Source of the DNA: CAIOZW01 sp049317725
Lineage (GTDB): Bacteria; Acidobacteriota; Blastocatellia; RBC074
DNA: 28,511 bases
NCBI GenBank assembly: GCA_049317725.1
Contig: JBMOHS010000029.1
Location: forward strand, 1-28,511
Direction of reading: 5' to 3'
Shown one piece after another: positions 10,404 through 19,800 of this stretch. The notes under the pieces were generated by a model. It was given only the letters and a program-made list of their open reading frames with translations, made no database searches and was not told the DNA's origin. A program made the position numbers and the translations under genes. How positions within the stretch are numbered: the stretch's first letter is position 1; every line of letters begins with the position of its first letter.

Positions 10404-13400
10404 CTAGAAGCTCACCCGCCCCCCCACCTGCAGCGCCCGTGGTCCACCCGACCCGAAGACCTGTGTGGCCCGCTGTGTCGGTTGCCCAAAGAGCGCATTG
10501 TTGACCGTGAAGTTGAAACCACTCAGATTGGCCGTATTGAAGACATTGAACATCTCGCCAAAGATCGACAACTTGTAGCGGTCCCGCCACGTGAACGTCT
10601 TGGTCAGCCGGATGTCCTGCGAACTGAAGCTGTCTCCGAATTCGTAGTTGGTCGGCAGGCTGAGCTGTGGGATGTTCTGTCCCCGGGCATCCTGCTTTCC
10701 GGCATAGGTCTGGTTCCACTGGGCCACCGCGGCGGCCAACTCACTCTTCCCGCATCCGCGATTGATGCAGTTGAAGGAGGGGAGCCCCTGAATGGGCTCG
10801 GTCGTGGTTCCATCCCCATCGAGGTCGACTCCCGCCACACTCGGCATGAGCGGCCCTCGGGTGGAACTCGCCGAGATGAACCCGATCTGGAACCCGAGGG
10901 GGAGATCGACGATCCCCGAGACGTTGAGGATATGGCGCGCTCCCTGCGGTCCCCAACTCGCGTTGAGCTGGTCGAGATTGACAACTCCGTTGTTCCCGCT
11001 CGAGAAGGTGAAGGCATAGGATGCCGTAAAGAGGAAGCGGTTCGAGAAGCGCTTGTCGAGCTTGACCAGTGCCGCATTGTAGACGTTCCGGCCCGCCGGA
11101 GTCCAGAAGGTGATCGACCCGGACGAGCAGATCGCGTTCGGGTCGTTGACCTGCGCGGCGTTGGCGCAGCGGGGAATGACCGGCGTCTGCACCCCGTTGA
11201 TCCGTCGGTTGAAGCGATTGTAGTCGAGCTCGCCGAGAAGGGTATTCACAAAGACCCGGCGAACAAGATCGGCCGACAGCACCATGTTCCAGGGCAGTTC
11301 GCGCTGGATTCCCACGCTCATCTGGTAGCTGCGCTGCACGGGATAGTCTTGTGGGTAGAGCTGCGAGCCAGCCTTGAATCGCTGGATGTTGCGCACGGAG
11401 AGGTCATTGAGATTGGTCGGTGCGAGTGCGGCACTGACCGCCGGCCCCTGCTGATTGACCACTTGGATGAATTGCCCAAGTGTCATCGTCGTCAAAGTGT
11501 TGGCGGGGAGCGGTGCGCCGACCGCGACGGGACGCCCTCCCGCTGCCACATCAATGATCCCTTGGAAGGGATTGACAAACCCGGTGTGCGGGAACTGAAT
11601 GCGTCCATTGCCCACCGGCCCGATGAAGGAGCGCTCCTGCAGACGGCGCCAGAGCAGCTCTGTCTCCCAGTAGACCCCACCGCCGGCGCGGATGACCGTC
11701 TTCTTGCTCTTGTCAACGTTCCAGGCCAAGCCGAGCGAGGGGGAGTAGTTGTTGTAATTGTTGCGGGTCGGGGAGAGGTCCGTCCCATAGAGTGGGGCCA
11801 GCAAGGCCGGTTTCGTGAGGTCGTTGTTGACCAGCGTGCTCTCAAAGTTCCAAGCCAAACCGTAATTGAGCGTGAAGTTGTTGGTCGCCTTCCAGGTATC
11901 CTGGACGAACCAGCGGGCCCGCCGGTTGATCTTGGCCTTGTCGAGGTTGTACGGAGGCGGCTGTGCGGGATTGCCGATTCCGACCACTCCTCCCGCAAAG
12001 GGCAGATTGAGCAGGTCGGCATTGGTCCGAATCACCGTTGGAAGATTGGGGAAGAGGGCGGCCACGAGGGGCGCCGGGACCACTTGGCGGACATACTCGG
12101 GGGAGAAGGCGACGTTACATCCCGGATCGCAGAACCCCCAGAATCCCGTCCCCGGGGCATGCTCGAGCTCCGTCCCGACCCGGATCCGGTGGGATCCCTT
12201 CTGCCAACTCAGCGTATTCCAGAAGGTGAACCGGCGCAGATCACGCCCTTGTGTGGCGTTCGACGTGTTCCCGATCGTGAAGTTGCTCGATCCGACCAGG
12301 GTCAACTGCGGGAAGCCCAACCCGAGACATCCCGGGCAGACGGTCTCGTCGGCAAAGAGGTTGCGGTTCTGCCAGTAGGTCGTGTTGAATCGAAAATCGT
12401 TGACCAAGTTGGGTGTCAGAACGGTTGTCAACCCAAGAACTCCCTGGTTCGAGTGGTTCCGGTTCTGCAGCCAGTTGGAAGGGAGCGGCGCCCCGCCGGA
12501 GGGCCCAAAGCCGCGGTTGCGATCATGTGACAATCGCACGAAGAGCGAATTCTTGTCCGAGAGCTTGAGGTCGAACCGGGTGCTGAAGAGATGCCCACTG
12601 TACGGGCTGCCAAAGTTGCCCGCCAACCCCCGTACCGAGGGAATGTCCGGCTGGACTGTGAAGACCTGCTCCTGTTTGGTGTACTCGTAATTGCTAAAGA
12701 AGAAGAGACGATCCTTGATGAGCGGCCCCCCGACCCAGAGACCTGGATTACGGCGCACGAAGAACGGATCCGGGTTGGCTGCGTTGCGCGCCAATCCAGG
12801 ATAGGCCGCCATATTGTTGTCGCGGTAGAAGAAGTATCCCGAGCCGTGAAATTCGTTGCTGCCCGTGCGGGTGACGATGTTGACCGAACCGACGCTGGTG
12901 ATGCCCGTCGAAAGGTCGAAATTGTTCGAGGAGAGCTGGAACTCCTGGACGACCTCCTGCGAGAAGTTCATCCCAGTCTGCCCTTCGATCGGGTTGCGAA
13001 CATTGCCGCCATCGACCGTGATGTTGGTCTTGTCCGATGCCCCCCCGAGGACGGAGACGCTGAAGAGCGAGTTGTACTGCGACGTCGTTCCAGCGCCCAC
13101 CGTCACGCCCGGCTCAAGGAAGGCGAGCTGGAGGAAACTGCGACCATTGAGCGGCAACTCCTGGATCTTCTGCCGCGTGATGACCCCATCGATGGTGTGG
13201 GACTCGTAGTTGATCTGGCCCGTGGCGCCTTCCACGGTGACGACCTCGGTCGTTTGGCCGACTTCGAGCGTCATATCGACCTTGACGACCGACCCGGTCG
13301 TCACATTGACCTCGCGGATCAAGGTGCGGAACCCCGTCACCTGGGTCACCACCTCGTAGTCCCCCGCCTGCAGCGCCGTCGCTGAGAAGAGGCCGTCCGC

Positions 13401-13598
13401 GGCGGTCGTAATCTTTCGCTCCAGTCCGGTGGCCTTGTTCCGAATCGTCACCGACGCATTCGGAATGACCGCTCCTGAGCCATCCTCCACCACCCCTGAG
13501 ATGGTTCCTGTCGGAACCTGCCCGATCACAAGAGACGGGATCAAGAGTGCGGACAGCACGAGAACAACTCGCAGAACGTAGCTGGCGGAACGTTCCAT
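10404..13598 (-). CDS. Oar-like TonB-dependent receptor with carboxypeptidase-regulatory-like domain
   Basis: A 1064-aa outer-membrane receptor of the Oar-like type that is greatly expanded in Acidobacteriota. The signal peptide (VVLVLSALLIPSLVIG, probable cleavage after residue 26) precedes a CarboxypepD_reg domain (TGTISGVVEDGSGAVIPNAS, then GLFSATALQAGDYEV and TGFRTLIREVNV) to about residue 115. The plug follows (ELPLNGRSFLQL, NITVDGGNVRNP, SSNNFDLSTGITSVGSVNIV). A long barrel then carries the family's usual EFHGSGYFFYRDNN, GGPLIKDRLFFFSNYEYTK and NNYSPSLGLAWNV segments, and the protein ends in Phe (LQVGGRVSF). The start is fixed by AAGGAGATAAGC just before the ATG. The ligand is unknown; relatives are linked to peptide or polysaccharide uptake. 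The 1.4-kb non-coding DNA upstream must hold its control region. Confidence 0.95.
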   Translation of the reverse strand: MERSASYVLRVVLVLSALLIPSLVIGQVPTGTISGVVEDGSGAVIPNASVTIRNKATGLERKITTAADGLFSATALQAGDYEVVTQVTGFRTLIREVNVTTGSVVKVDMTLEVGQTTEVVTVEGATGQINYESHTIDGVITRQKIQELPLNGRSFLQLAFLEPGVTVGAGTTSQYNSLFSVSVLGGASDKTNITVDGGNVRNPIEGQTGMNFSQEVVQEFQLSSNNFDLSTGITSVGSVNIVTRTGSNEFHGSGYFFYRDNNMAAYPGLARNAANPDPFFVRRNPGLWVGGPLIKDRLFFFSNYEYTKQEQVFTVQPDIPSVRGLAGNFGSPYSGHLFSTRFDLKLSDKNSLFVRLSHDRNRGFGPSGGAPLPSNWLQNRNHSNQGVLGLTTVLTPNLVNDFRFNTTYWQNRNLFADETVCPGCLGLGFPQLTLVGSSNFTIGNTSNATQGRDLRRFTFWNTLSWQKGSHRIRVGTELEHAPGTGFWGFCDPGCNVAFSPEYVRQVVPAPLVAALFPNLPTVIRTNADLLNLPFAGGVVGIGNPAQPPPYNLDKAKINRRARWFVQDTWKATNNFTLNYGLAWNFESTLVNNDLTKPALLAPLYGTDLSPTRNNYNNYSPSLGLAWNVDKSKKTVIRAGGGVYWETELLWRRLQERSFIGPVGNGRIQFPHTGFVNPFQGIIDVAAGGRPVAVGAPLPANTLTTMTLGQFIQVVNQQGPAVSAALAPTNLNDLSVRNIQRFKAGSQLYPQDYPVQRSYQMSVGIQRELPWNMVLSADLVRRVFVNTLLGELDYNRFNRRINGVQTPVIPRCANAAQVNDPNAICSSGSITFWTPAGRNVYNAALVKLDKRFSNRFLFTASYAFTFSSGNNGVVNLDQLNASWGPQGARHILNVSGIVDLPLGFQIGFISASSTRGPLMPSVAGVDLDGDGTTTEPIQGLPSFNCINRGCGKSELAAAVAQWNQTYAGKQDARGQNIPQLSLPTNYEFGDSFSSQDIRLTKTFTWRDRYKLSIFGEMFNVFNTANLSGFNFTVNNALFGQPTQRATQVFGSGGPRALQVGGRVSF

Positions 13599-13615
13599 AT
13601 GCTTATCTCCTTCAA

Positions 13616-13630
13616 CGAATAGTTGATTCG
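13616..13630. promoter_or_regulatory. 15-base palindrome upstream of the Oar-like receptor
   Basis: CGAAT-AGTTG-ATTCG, two perfect 5-base arms around a 5-base spacer, ends about 17 bases before the receptor start codon, close to its ribosome binding site. It could be a repressor operator or a small mRNA hairpin. The GAATAGT half recurs at 13899-13905. Confidence 0.35.
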
Positions 13631-13881
13631 ATCGATCTGGATCCTTGTCAGGATCCTATTGAAAAGAGTCAGAAACCAACTCTCCTCTGGCATCCCCCAA
13701 CCAACTCCGCCCAACCATCCCCCAGCCTTCCAGTAGAGGTCAGACTCAGTTTATTGGGCAGGGGGTCGGGGGACTTTGGTCTATCTGGGCGGCATTTCAA
13801 TCCCGAAACAGAGATTGCTTGGCCTGCAGTTGCGGCAGGTCCGCGGCAGTTCCCCTTAGCCACGATTCATTGTCGTGACCT

Positions 13882-13908
13882 TTGAACTATTCTTTAATGA
13901 ATAGTCAA
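13882..13908. other. AT-rich hairpin with T-rich flank
   Basis: TTGAACTATTC pairs with GAATAGTCAA across a TTTAAT loop: 10 bp with one bulged A. On the plus strand it is followed by TCTTTT, terminator-like but with a weak stem and no gene ending nearby. A double-sided protein-binding site is an alternative. Confidence 0.4.
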
Positions 13909-13928
13909 TCTTTTCCATTGATCTGTTC

Positions 13929-13952
13929 GGTCCGTCACTTGGTCCGTCATCC
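13929..13952. repeat. 12-bp tandem direct repeat, two copies
   Basis: GGTCCGTCACTT is followed directly by GGTCCGTCATCC. A third related CCGTCACTTCC lies near 13974. Direct-repeat spacing close to one helical turn fits a regulator site, but no family is identifiable. Confidence 0.45.
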
Positions 13953-14110
13953 CGACCGGAGGCCCCAGCCGAGCCGTCACTTCCGAGGTGTTGTTACACC
14001 AAAAAGCGTGATAACCAGACATTCCCATTCTTTCAGGAAGCAGACCAGCCCCCGACAGAAGCTAATTTCGGTTATCCGAGTGATTCAATTTTTGAGCAAC
14101 TGGTATCGAA

Positions 14111-14154
14111 ATGAGAATCGAACGAGACTCGAATGAGAATCGAATATGAATCAA
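14111..14154. repeat. 11-bp degenerate tandem repeat, four copies
   Basis: ATGAGAATCGA, ACGAGACTCGA, ATGAGAATCGA and ATATGAATCAA stand head to tail. Copies one and three are identical. The 11-bp period places each copy on about the same face of the helix, as in arrays of regulator or iteron sites. Confidence 0.65.
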
Positions 14155-14434
14155 GCGATCATCAAGATGAATATCAAGACGCGTGCATTATATCCAAAAC
14201 CTCGCAACCAGCAAGCCTCTTGAAGAGCAGCTGGACAATTTTCTTTGGATAGGTCCCGCTCACACCGGAGGGACGTCCACCAATCGACTCCTTGCATTCG
14301 ACTTGAAATTCGGGTAAGGTCCGCAATGGTTTGAGTTCTGGCCAATCACAGGCAGCTTGAAGATTGGGTCTTCACCAGCTTACTGTGCTGCTTTTCAACG
14401 CTGGCGGCGATACCTGGCTCGGGAATTGATCTTT

Positions 14435-14486
14435 GTGAAGGTTGTGGGTGAAGGTTGGGGGTGAAAGTTGGGGGTGAAGGTTGTGA
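14435..14486. repeat. 13-bp tandem repeat, four copies
   Basis: Four copies of GTGAAGGTTGTGG-like units in register: the second ends in GGGG, the third has AAGTT for AGGTT, and the fourth ends in TGTGA. It lies in non-coding DNA about 500 bases upstream of the kinase gene. Confidence 0.75.
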
Positions 14487-14849
14487 CGTGGTGCTTCCAA
14501 TCCGCCTTTCGAGCCTCGATGGGTCCAAGAATTCCATCCGCGGCTTGATGCCAACGGAGACCGTGCCGTTCCAGTAAAGTCAGATCTCAGTTAAACCAGC
14601 CCAAGACCCTTGGATCCTGGGTGACGATCAACGATCGGGGAGAGAATCGCCGAGCCGACGGATCGAGATAGGCTTTTCTGGTAGAACTGCTTGATTGAGC
14701 CATCCTGATGCCTTCTCTGGCTGCCATCCCCGACAGACGATGCCCCTGACAATCGATCTTCCTCTTCTTCCGAACTGCCCCCTTGTTGAGCTGATCACTC
14801 GCTTGACCGAATCCGGTCAGCGAGGATCCAGCCTTGTTTCTGTCGTTGA

Positions 14850-14911
14850 GGTGTCTCTCGTGGGAAGACACCGCTCGCATCTCTCGGTTGACGCCGAGTC
14901 AACCGAGAGAT
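14850..14911 (+). promoter_or_regulatory. two adjacent hairpins upstream of the histidine-kinase gene
   Basis: The first stem is GGTGTCT/AGACACC (14850-14856 with 14866-14872, 9-base loop). The second is a perfect 14-bp stem, 14879-14892 with 14898-14911, with a GCCGA loop. They end about 80 bases before the kinase start. The second is followed on the plus strand by CCTTTCTCCATTTT, too broken for a good terminator. They could be mRNA leader structure or an operator. Confidence 0.55.
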
Positions 14912-14963
14912 CCTTTCTCCATTTTGGACAAGGGGTGCTATTCCCCGGGCAGAGAGGAGAGCG

Positions 14964-15026
14964 ATGATTTCGAGGAGTCGACATAGACCATGCGATGGGA
15001 ACCAAGCGTTCGGACACGTCACCTAG
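14964..15026 (+). CDS. possible 20-codon leader ORF overlapping the kinase start
   Basis: An ATG with AGAGGAG four bases upstream opens a 20-codon frame (MISRSRHRPCDGNQAFGHVT) that overlaps the first codons of the kinase gene in another frame. Its ribosome binding site is better placed than the kinase's own. It could tune kinase translation or be chance. Confidence 0.25.
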   Translation: MISRSRHRPCDGNQAFGHVT

Positions 15027-16846
15027 CCGTCCTGTTCTGTTTGATCATTCTGGTGACGGGGGTCCTGCTGCTCTTCAATACCGCCAGATCACTCCAGACG
15101 GAGCTGCGATCCAGAGGAAGTTTGATCGAGTCGCTCTTGCTCGATCAACTGTTCCAACTCTCGCAACGAGCGATCTTCAACCGTCCGCTTGAAGACCCAA
15201 AGGCGGCAATCGGATTGGATGAGACGGTTCGCTCACTGATCCAATCGAGTACCAACGGCAAATCAGAGGTCGTCTACAGTGCGATCGTGTTGCTCGATGG
15301 GGAGGTAATCGTCCAGTCCGACCCCCGGGGTCTCTTTCCTGCCGGACCACGGGTGGAGTCGCGTCGTCCAGTCTCAACGCCGGACGGTAGCTCGCAACCG
15401 GGAGTCCAGTCATACTCACGCTTGGTCGGGGCCTCCTGGACGACGCAACTTTGGCAGATCTTCCAGTCGGACGTGGTCTATGAGATAGGGATCCCCTTGT
15501 CCTTGGGAGGATCGCCTTTTGCACAAGTCGTGGCTGGTGTCTCGACAGAGTCGATTCGGCAACAGCTCTCTCCCACCCTGCAATTGAGCCTTCTCTTCAG
15601 CCTGATGATGATCATGCTCGCCCTCTTGGTGGCGATGCTCTCCTCCAACCTCGTCCTCTGGCCCCTGCGGGAGGTGATGCAGAGTATCGAAGAGCTCGAA
15701 GTGGCGAGTGCGATGCACGGGGGGAGCAAGGGGGAGGCGGGCGACATGCAGTCGCTGACCCAGCGTCTCCAGGAGCTCGGGCGCCGCTTTGCCGGCAACC
15801 GGTCAGAGGTGGAAACGATTCGCGACCAGATGCAACTGGTGGTCCGCAATCTGAGCGAGCGCATTCTGCTGCTCGATCGGGAGCAGCGGGTTCTGCTGGC
15901 GAGCCCAGAAGCGGAGCGGTTATTGGGGAAGGGGGCCGGGCAACTGCGCGGACGCCCCCTGGCCGAATCCTTCCCAGGGACGCATCCGATCGTCCGCTTG
16001 ACCCGGGAAGCCTTTCATCGTGGCCAGTCGATCAAGCAGGTCGTCGCGCTGCCTCTGCCAGGAGAAGAGGGGCCCCAGCCGGTTCACATCTCCTGGCAGC
16101 TCTTCGAGGAGCGGGGAAAAGCAGCGGGAGCTCTTGTCACGCTGCGGGATTATGCCACGCTGCAGGAGCTCGAGACCCAACTGGACTTTGCGACCAAGCT
16201 GGGGGCACTCAATCGCATCACCGCCGGGATAGCACACGAGGTCAAAAACCCTCTGCACGCGATGGTGCTGCACTTGGAACTGCTCAAGGTCAAGCTGGAG
16301 ACAGGCCAAGACGCCAGCACACACATCGAGATCTTGACGACGGAAGTGATGCGGCTGACCCGGGTCGTGCAGACCTTCCTCGACTTTACCCGTCCCGTCG
16401 AGTTGAAACCGGTCGAGTTGGACGCCAATGCGCTGGTGCGCGAGGTGGTGTTGTTAGCGGCCGATGCGCGGGCGCAGGGGATCGACATCATCGAGGAATA
16501 TGGGGAAGGTCCGCTGCAGATCAAGGGCGATAGCGACCTGCTCAAACAGGCGCTGCTCAATATCGTCATCAATGGGTGCCAAGCGATGCCGGAAGGGGGG
16601 CGGCTGCGCGTCCGTACCGATCGGGAGAACGGCCACGTCCGCATCACCATCTCCGACCAAGGACCAGGGATCTCACCGGAAGCCCGCGAGAAGATCTTCA
16701 ACCTCTACTACACCACCAAACCCAAAGGGAGCGGCATTGGATTGGCGCAGGTCTTCCGCGCAGTTCAGCTCCACAATGGCCAGATCCACGTCGACTCGAA
16801 GAACGGACAAGGGGCGAGCTTCCAGCTCTCCCTGCCGAAAGCCTGA
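14990..16846 (+). CDS. orphan membrane sensor histidine kinase, NtrB/AtoS type
   Basis: A 618-aa sensor kinase. Transmembrane helix 1 is at about residues 11-30 and helix 2 at about 198-222, enclosing a ~165-residue extracytoplasmic sensor. A HAMP-like linker follows, then a PAS-like domain (about 285-395). The dimerisation helix carries GIAHEVKNPLHA (phospho-acceptor His416), and the HATPase domain has LLNIVINGCQAMPEGG (N box), DQGPGI (G1, 556-561), NLYYTTKPKG (F box) and GSGIGL (G2). The H-box and ATPase style is that of kinases that pair with NtrC-type sigma-54 activators, but no response regulator is adjacent. An in-frame stop at 14984 fixes the start at this ATG; GAGGAG is a distant 12 bases upstream. 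The signal is unknown. It is the only clear plus-strand gene in the window. Confidence 0.93.
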   Translation: MRWEPSVRTRHLAVLFCLIILVTGVLLLFNTARSLQTELRSRGSLIESLLLDQLFQLSQRAIFNRPLEDPKAAIGLDETVRSLIQSSTNGKSEVVYSAIVLLDGEVIVQSDPRGLFPAGPRVESRRPVSTPDGSSQPGVQSYSRLVGASWTTQLWQIFQSDVVYEIGIPLSLGGSPFAQVVAGVSTESIRQQLSPTLQLSLLFSLMMIMLALLVAMLSSNLVLWPLREVMQSIEELEVASAMHGGSKGEAGDMQSLTQRLQELGRRFAGNRSEVETIRDQMQLVVRNLSERILLLDREQRVLLASPEAERLLGKGAGQLRGRPLAESFPGTHPIVRLTREAFHRGQSIKQVVALPLPGEEGPQPVHISWQLFEERGKAAGALVTLRDYATLQELETQLDFATKLGALNRITAGIAHEVKNPLHAMVLHLELLKVKLETGQDASTHIEILTTEVMRLTRVVQTFLDFTRPVELKPVELDANALVREVVLLAADARAQGIDIIEEYGEGPLQIKGDSDLLKQALLNIVINGCQAMPEGGRLRVRTDRENGHVRITISDQGPGISPEAREKIFNLYYTTKPKGSGIGLAQVFRAVQLHNGQIHVDSKNGQGASFQLSLPKA

Positions 16847-16869
16847 GGGTGCCGTCGGGCAGGGAGAGC
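16825..16869. terminator. 12-bp hairpin between convergent genes, spanning the kinase stop codon
   Basis: GCTCTCCCTGCC (16825-16836, inside the last kinase codons) pairs perfectly with GGCAGGGAGAGC (16858-16869). It lies between convergent genes only 35 bp apart and could stop transcription from both sides. No T-run is present on either strand. Confidence 0.45.
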
Positions 16870-16881
16870 CAGTATTGCCTG

Positions 16882-19800
16882 TCAGGGGACCCATTTGGGA
16901 ACCCGACCACTCGTCCAGGGAGCACCGACCGATTCGAGCCCGCGGCGGAGCCGCTCGAGATCGCCTTCGACCAACTGCTTCAACTGAGCAAGAACGGCCG
17001 AGAACTCCTCGGCGACGATCTCGTACTGCGCGCGCTGGGTCTGAGTGGGTGGGGCATTGGCCTGGCGGGTCGCCGCGGCGACGGTCCCGACTCGCGAGGT
17101 GATCGAGGGTGGCGCATTTTCATAGCGGGCAGCGAGCGCACGATCGCCACTGAGCGAGCGCAAGATGACCTGGAGCCGCTGATCGAGGGCGAGGACCTCC
17201 GCCTGGAGCCGTTCGGTCTGGGCCGGGGTTTCCTGGAGAGCACGCCGGGCGTTGGCGAGTTGCGCCTTCGTCTCGTTGGCAAGAGCCACCGCTCCGCTGA
17301 CGGCCCGTTGCAGGGAGGCCGCCTTCTGCTGGAAGGCGAAGAGCTTCTCCCGCTCGGCCGCAGCGAGGGTGAGGGTCGCCTCGGTCTGAATTTCGAGCGG
17401 CTGGGGTGAGCCGATCGCTGTCCAGACCCCATCAACGCGACGGGCGAGGCTGACGGTGTAGCGGCCCGGCATCACCAGATGGCCGGAACGGGGTGGACCG
17501 TAGAGGTCATCGAGCACATCGTCACTGGGGGGCCGCGGTGGGGCCAGTTGTGGAGCAGGGTAGCGAAGATCCCAGGTGACACGTTGCAGGCCCGCCGTCG
17601 TCGCTCCCGGCAGGCGCCGCACGACTTGGCCGGTGGCATCCCGGATCGTCAGCTCCACCTGTGGGGGCTCCTCCTCCGCTTCAGCGGCCAGTGCTTCCGC
17701 CGAAGGGTAGCGGTAGGCCTTGCCTGCTGGATCCGTCTGGCGCAGCTTGCGCTCCTCTTCGAGTCGTCTCTCGCGGCGGGTCTGGAGCTTCTCTTTGAGG
17801 TAGTAGGTGAGGGTCGCGCCAAATGGCGGATTCTCCGCCGTGTAGAACGACTCGCCCTGAAAGGCCTTCCCACGCCCCCCATACGGAGTACTCTCGACGT
17901 GGAGCAGGGAGGGACGGGGAGAGAAGAGATGCCCCTCCCGATCGAGCAGGGCGCCATCGACCTCCCGCAGCGGCGCGTAGTTGTCGAGGATGTAGATGCC
18001 GCGACCGAAAGTGCCAACGACGAGGTCGTTCTCGCGCTTCTGGATGGCCAGATCACGCACGGCGATCGTCGGGAGCCCGCCCTTGAGTGCCGTCCACTTC
18101 CCTCCCCCATCGAGGGTCACAAAGAGCCCAAACTCCGTCCCGACGAAGAGGAGGTCGCGCCGGACGTGGTCTTCGGCAATCGCCCAGAGCGGGTGATGGC
18201 CGGGGAGGTTGGCGACAACCGACTGCCAGCTCCGCCCGGTGTCGGTCGTCTTCAACAGGTAGGGCGCGAAATCCCCATTCTTGTGGTTGTTGAGCACGGC
18301 GTAGGCCACGGCCGGGTCATGGGTCGAGGCGAGGATCCGGGCAACGTAGGTCCGCTCTGGAACGCCGGGGAGAGACTCCGTCTTGCGCCAAGTCCGACCG
18401 CCATCCTCTGTCACCTGAATCAGTCCGTCATCCGTTCCGACGTAGAGCAGCCCCTCGCGGCGCGGGGACTCGGCCAAGGCGACGATGTTGCCATAGAACG
18501 AGGTCGATTGGTGCTTGGCGATCGCCTCCGGCCCCCAGAGACGCCCCATCACCGGCAGGGAGTCCCGATCGATCTGACGGGTCAGGTCAGGAGAGATGGC
18601 CCGCCAAGTGTCGCCGCGATCATCGCTGCGGAAGAGGCGATTGGCCGCGAAGTAGAGACGCGCCGGGGCGTGCGGACTGATGAGGAGTGGCGAGTCCCAG
18701 TTCCAGCGAAGGGGCGGCTCCCCCTTCCCCTCCTTCGGTTGCAGTCCGATCCGCTCCCCCGTGCGACGGTCGAAGCGGACCAAGCCTCCATACTGCGAAG
18801 TGGCATAAACGATGCTCGGATCGACCGGATCAACCCGGGCGTGAAAGCCATCCCCGCCGTTGACCACATACCAGTCGGCGTTGGTGATCCCACTTTGACT
18901 GGTCGTGCGCGACGGTCCACACCACGTGTAGTTGTCCTGGGTCCCCCCACAGACCTGGTAGAACGGGGCGGACTGATCGACCGTCACGTCATAAAACTGG
19001 GCAATGGGCATGTTGGATTTGAAATGCCAGTTGGCCCCCCGGTCGAAGCTCTCGTAGATCCCGCCGTCGCTGCCGACAAGGTAGTAGTCGGGGTGGTGTG
19101 GATCGATCCAGATCGTGTGGTTGTCGACGTGCTTGTTCTTCTCTCCGAGTGGCTTGAGTGTCCGACCGGCATCGTCGGAGACTTGAAAGACGACATCGGG
19201 GAGGTAGATTCGATCAACATCCTTTGGGTCGCAGAGGATCTGCCCATAGTACATTGCCTGGGCAATCCGGGGATTCATCCGTTCCCAGGTCGCTCCCCGA
19301 TCGAGCGAGCGGTAGATTCCACTGCCTGTCTCCGCCGCCTCGACCGTGGCATAGACGACTCGCGGATCGACCGGGGAGATGGCCAATCCGACACGTCCCA
19401 GCACTGCCGGCAATCCGCCGCGGAGCTTGGTCCAGTTCTGCCCGCCGTCCGTCGACTTGTAGACTGCCGATTCGGGCCCACCGTTGATCAGCGTCCAGAC
19501 GTGACGCCGGCGCTGCCAGGCCGCGGCGTAGAGCGTGTCGGGATTCGACGGATCGAGCACCACCTCAGTGATGCCCGTATCATCGCTGATCCGCAGCACC
19601 TGGCTCCACGTCTTGCCCCCATCTGTCGTCTTGTAGAGCCCACGCTCCCCCCCCGCGCTCCAGAGCGGCCCCTGCGCGGCGACATAGACAACCTGGGAAT
19701 TGCGGGGGTCGATGACGATCCGGGCGATATGCTCTGACTTCTCCAAGCCGACCCGCCGGAAGCTGCGCCCACCATCCTCTGACTTGTAGAGACCGTCCCC

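Larger units (their letters stand above)
13599..14989. other. 1.4-kb non-coding stretch between divergent receptor and kinase genes
   Basis: No convincing gene is seen in either direction; the open frames are under 115 codons, lack ribosome binding sites and resemble nothing I know. The stretch separates two divergent genes and so must contain both control regions. Visible structures are a 15-base palindrome next to the receptor start, an AT-rich hairpin at 13882-13908, a 12-bp direct repeat at 13929-13952, an 11-bp x 4 tandem repeat at 14111-14154, a 13-bp x 4 tandem repeat at 14435-14486, and two adjacent hairpins at 14850-14911. Confidence 0.75.

Noticed and set aside
9819..12530. 903-codon open frame on the plus strand opposite the Oar-like receptor
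   Set aside because: It mirrors a clear receptor gene, crosses the terminator and the 153-aa gene, and its translation (rich in Arg, Asp, Gly, Pro) resembles no family. It is an antisense effect of codon bias.
14151..14880. Several 60-97 codon minus-strand frames upstream of the kinase
   Set aside because: They lack ribosome binding sites and protein-like features; part is just the 13-bp repeat translated.
14924..14938. Sigma-54-like TTGG...TGC motif before the kinase
   Set aside because: The GG and GC elements are 9 bases apart instead of 10, and the conserved flanking bases are poor.
17479..19737. 752-codon plus-strand frame opposite the Asp-box protein
   Set aside because: Antisense shadow; composition is biased and no motif is visible.
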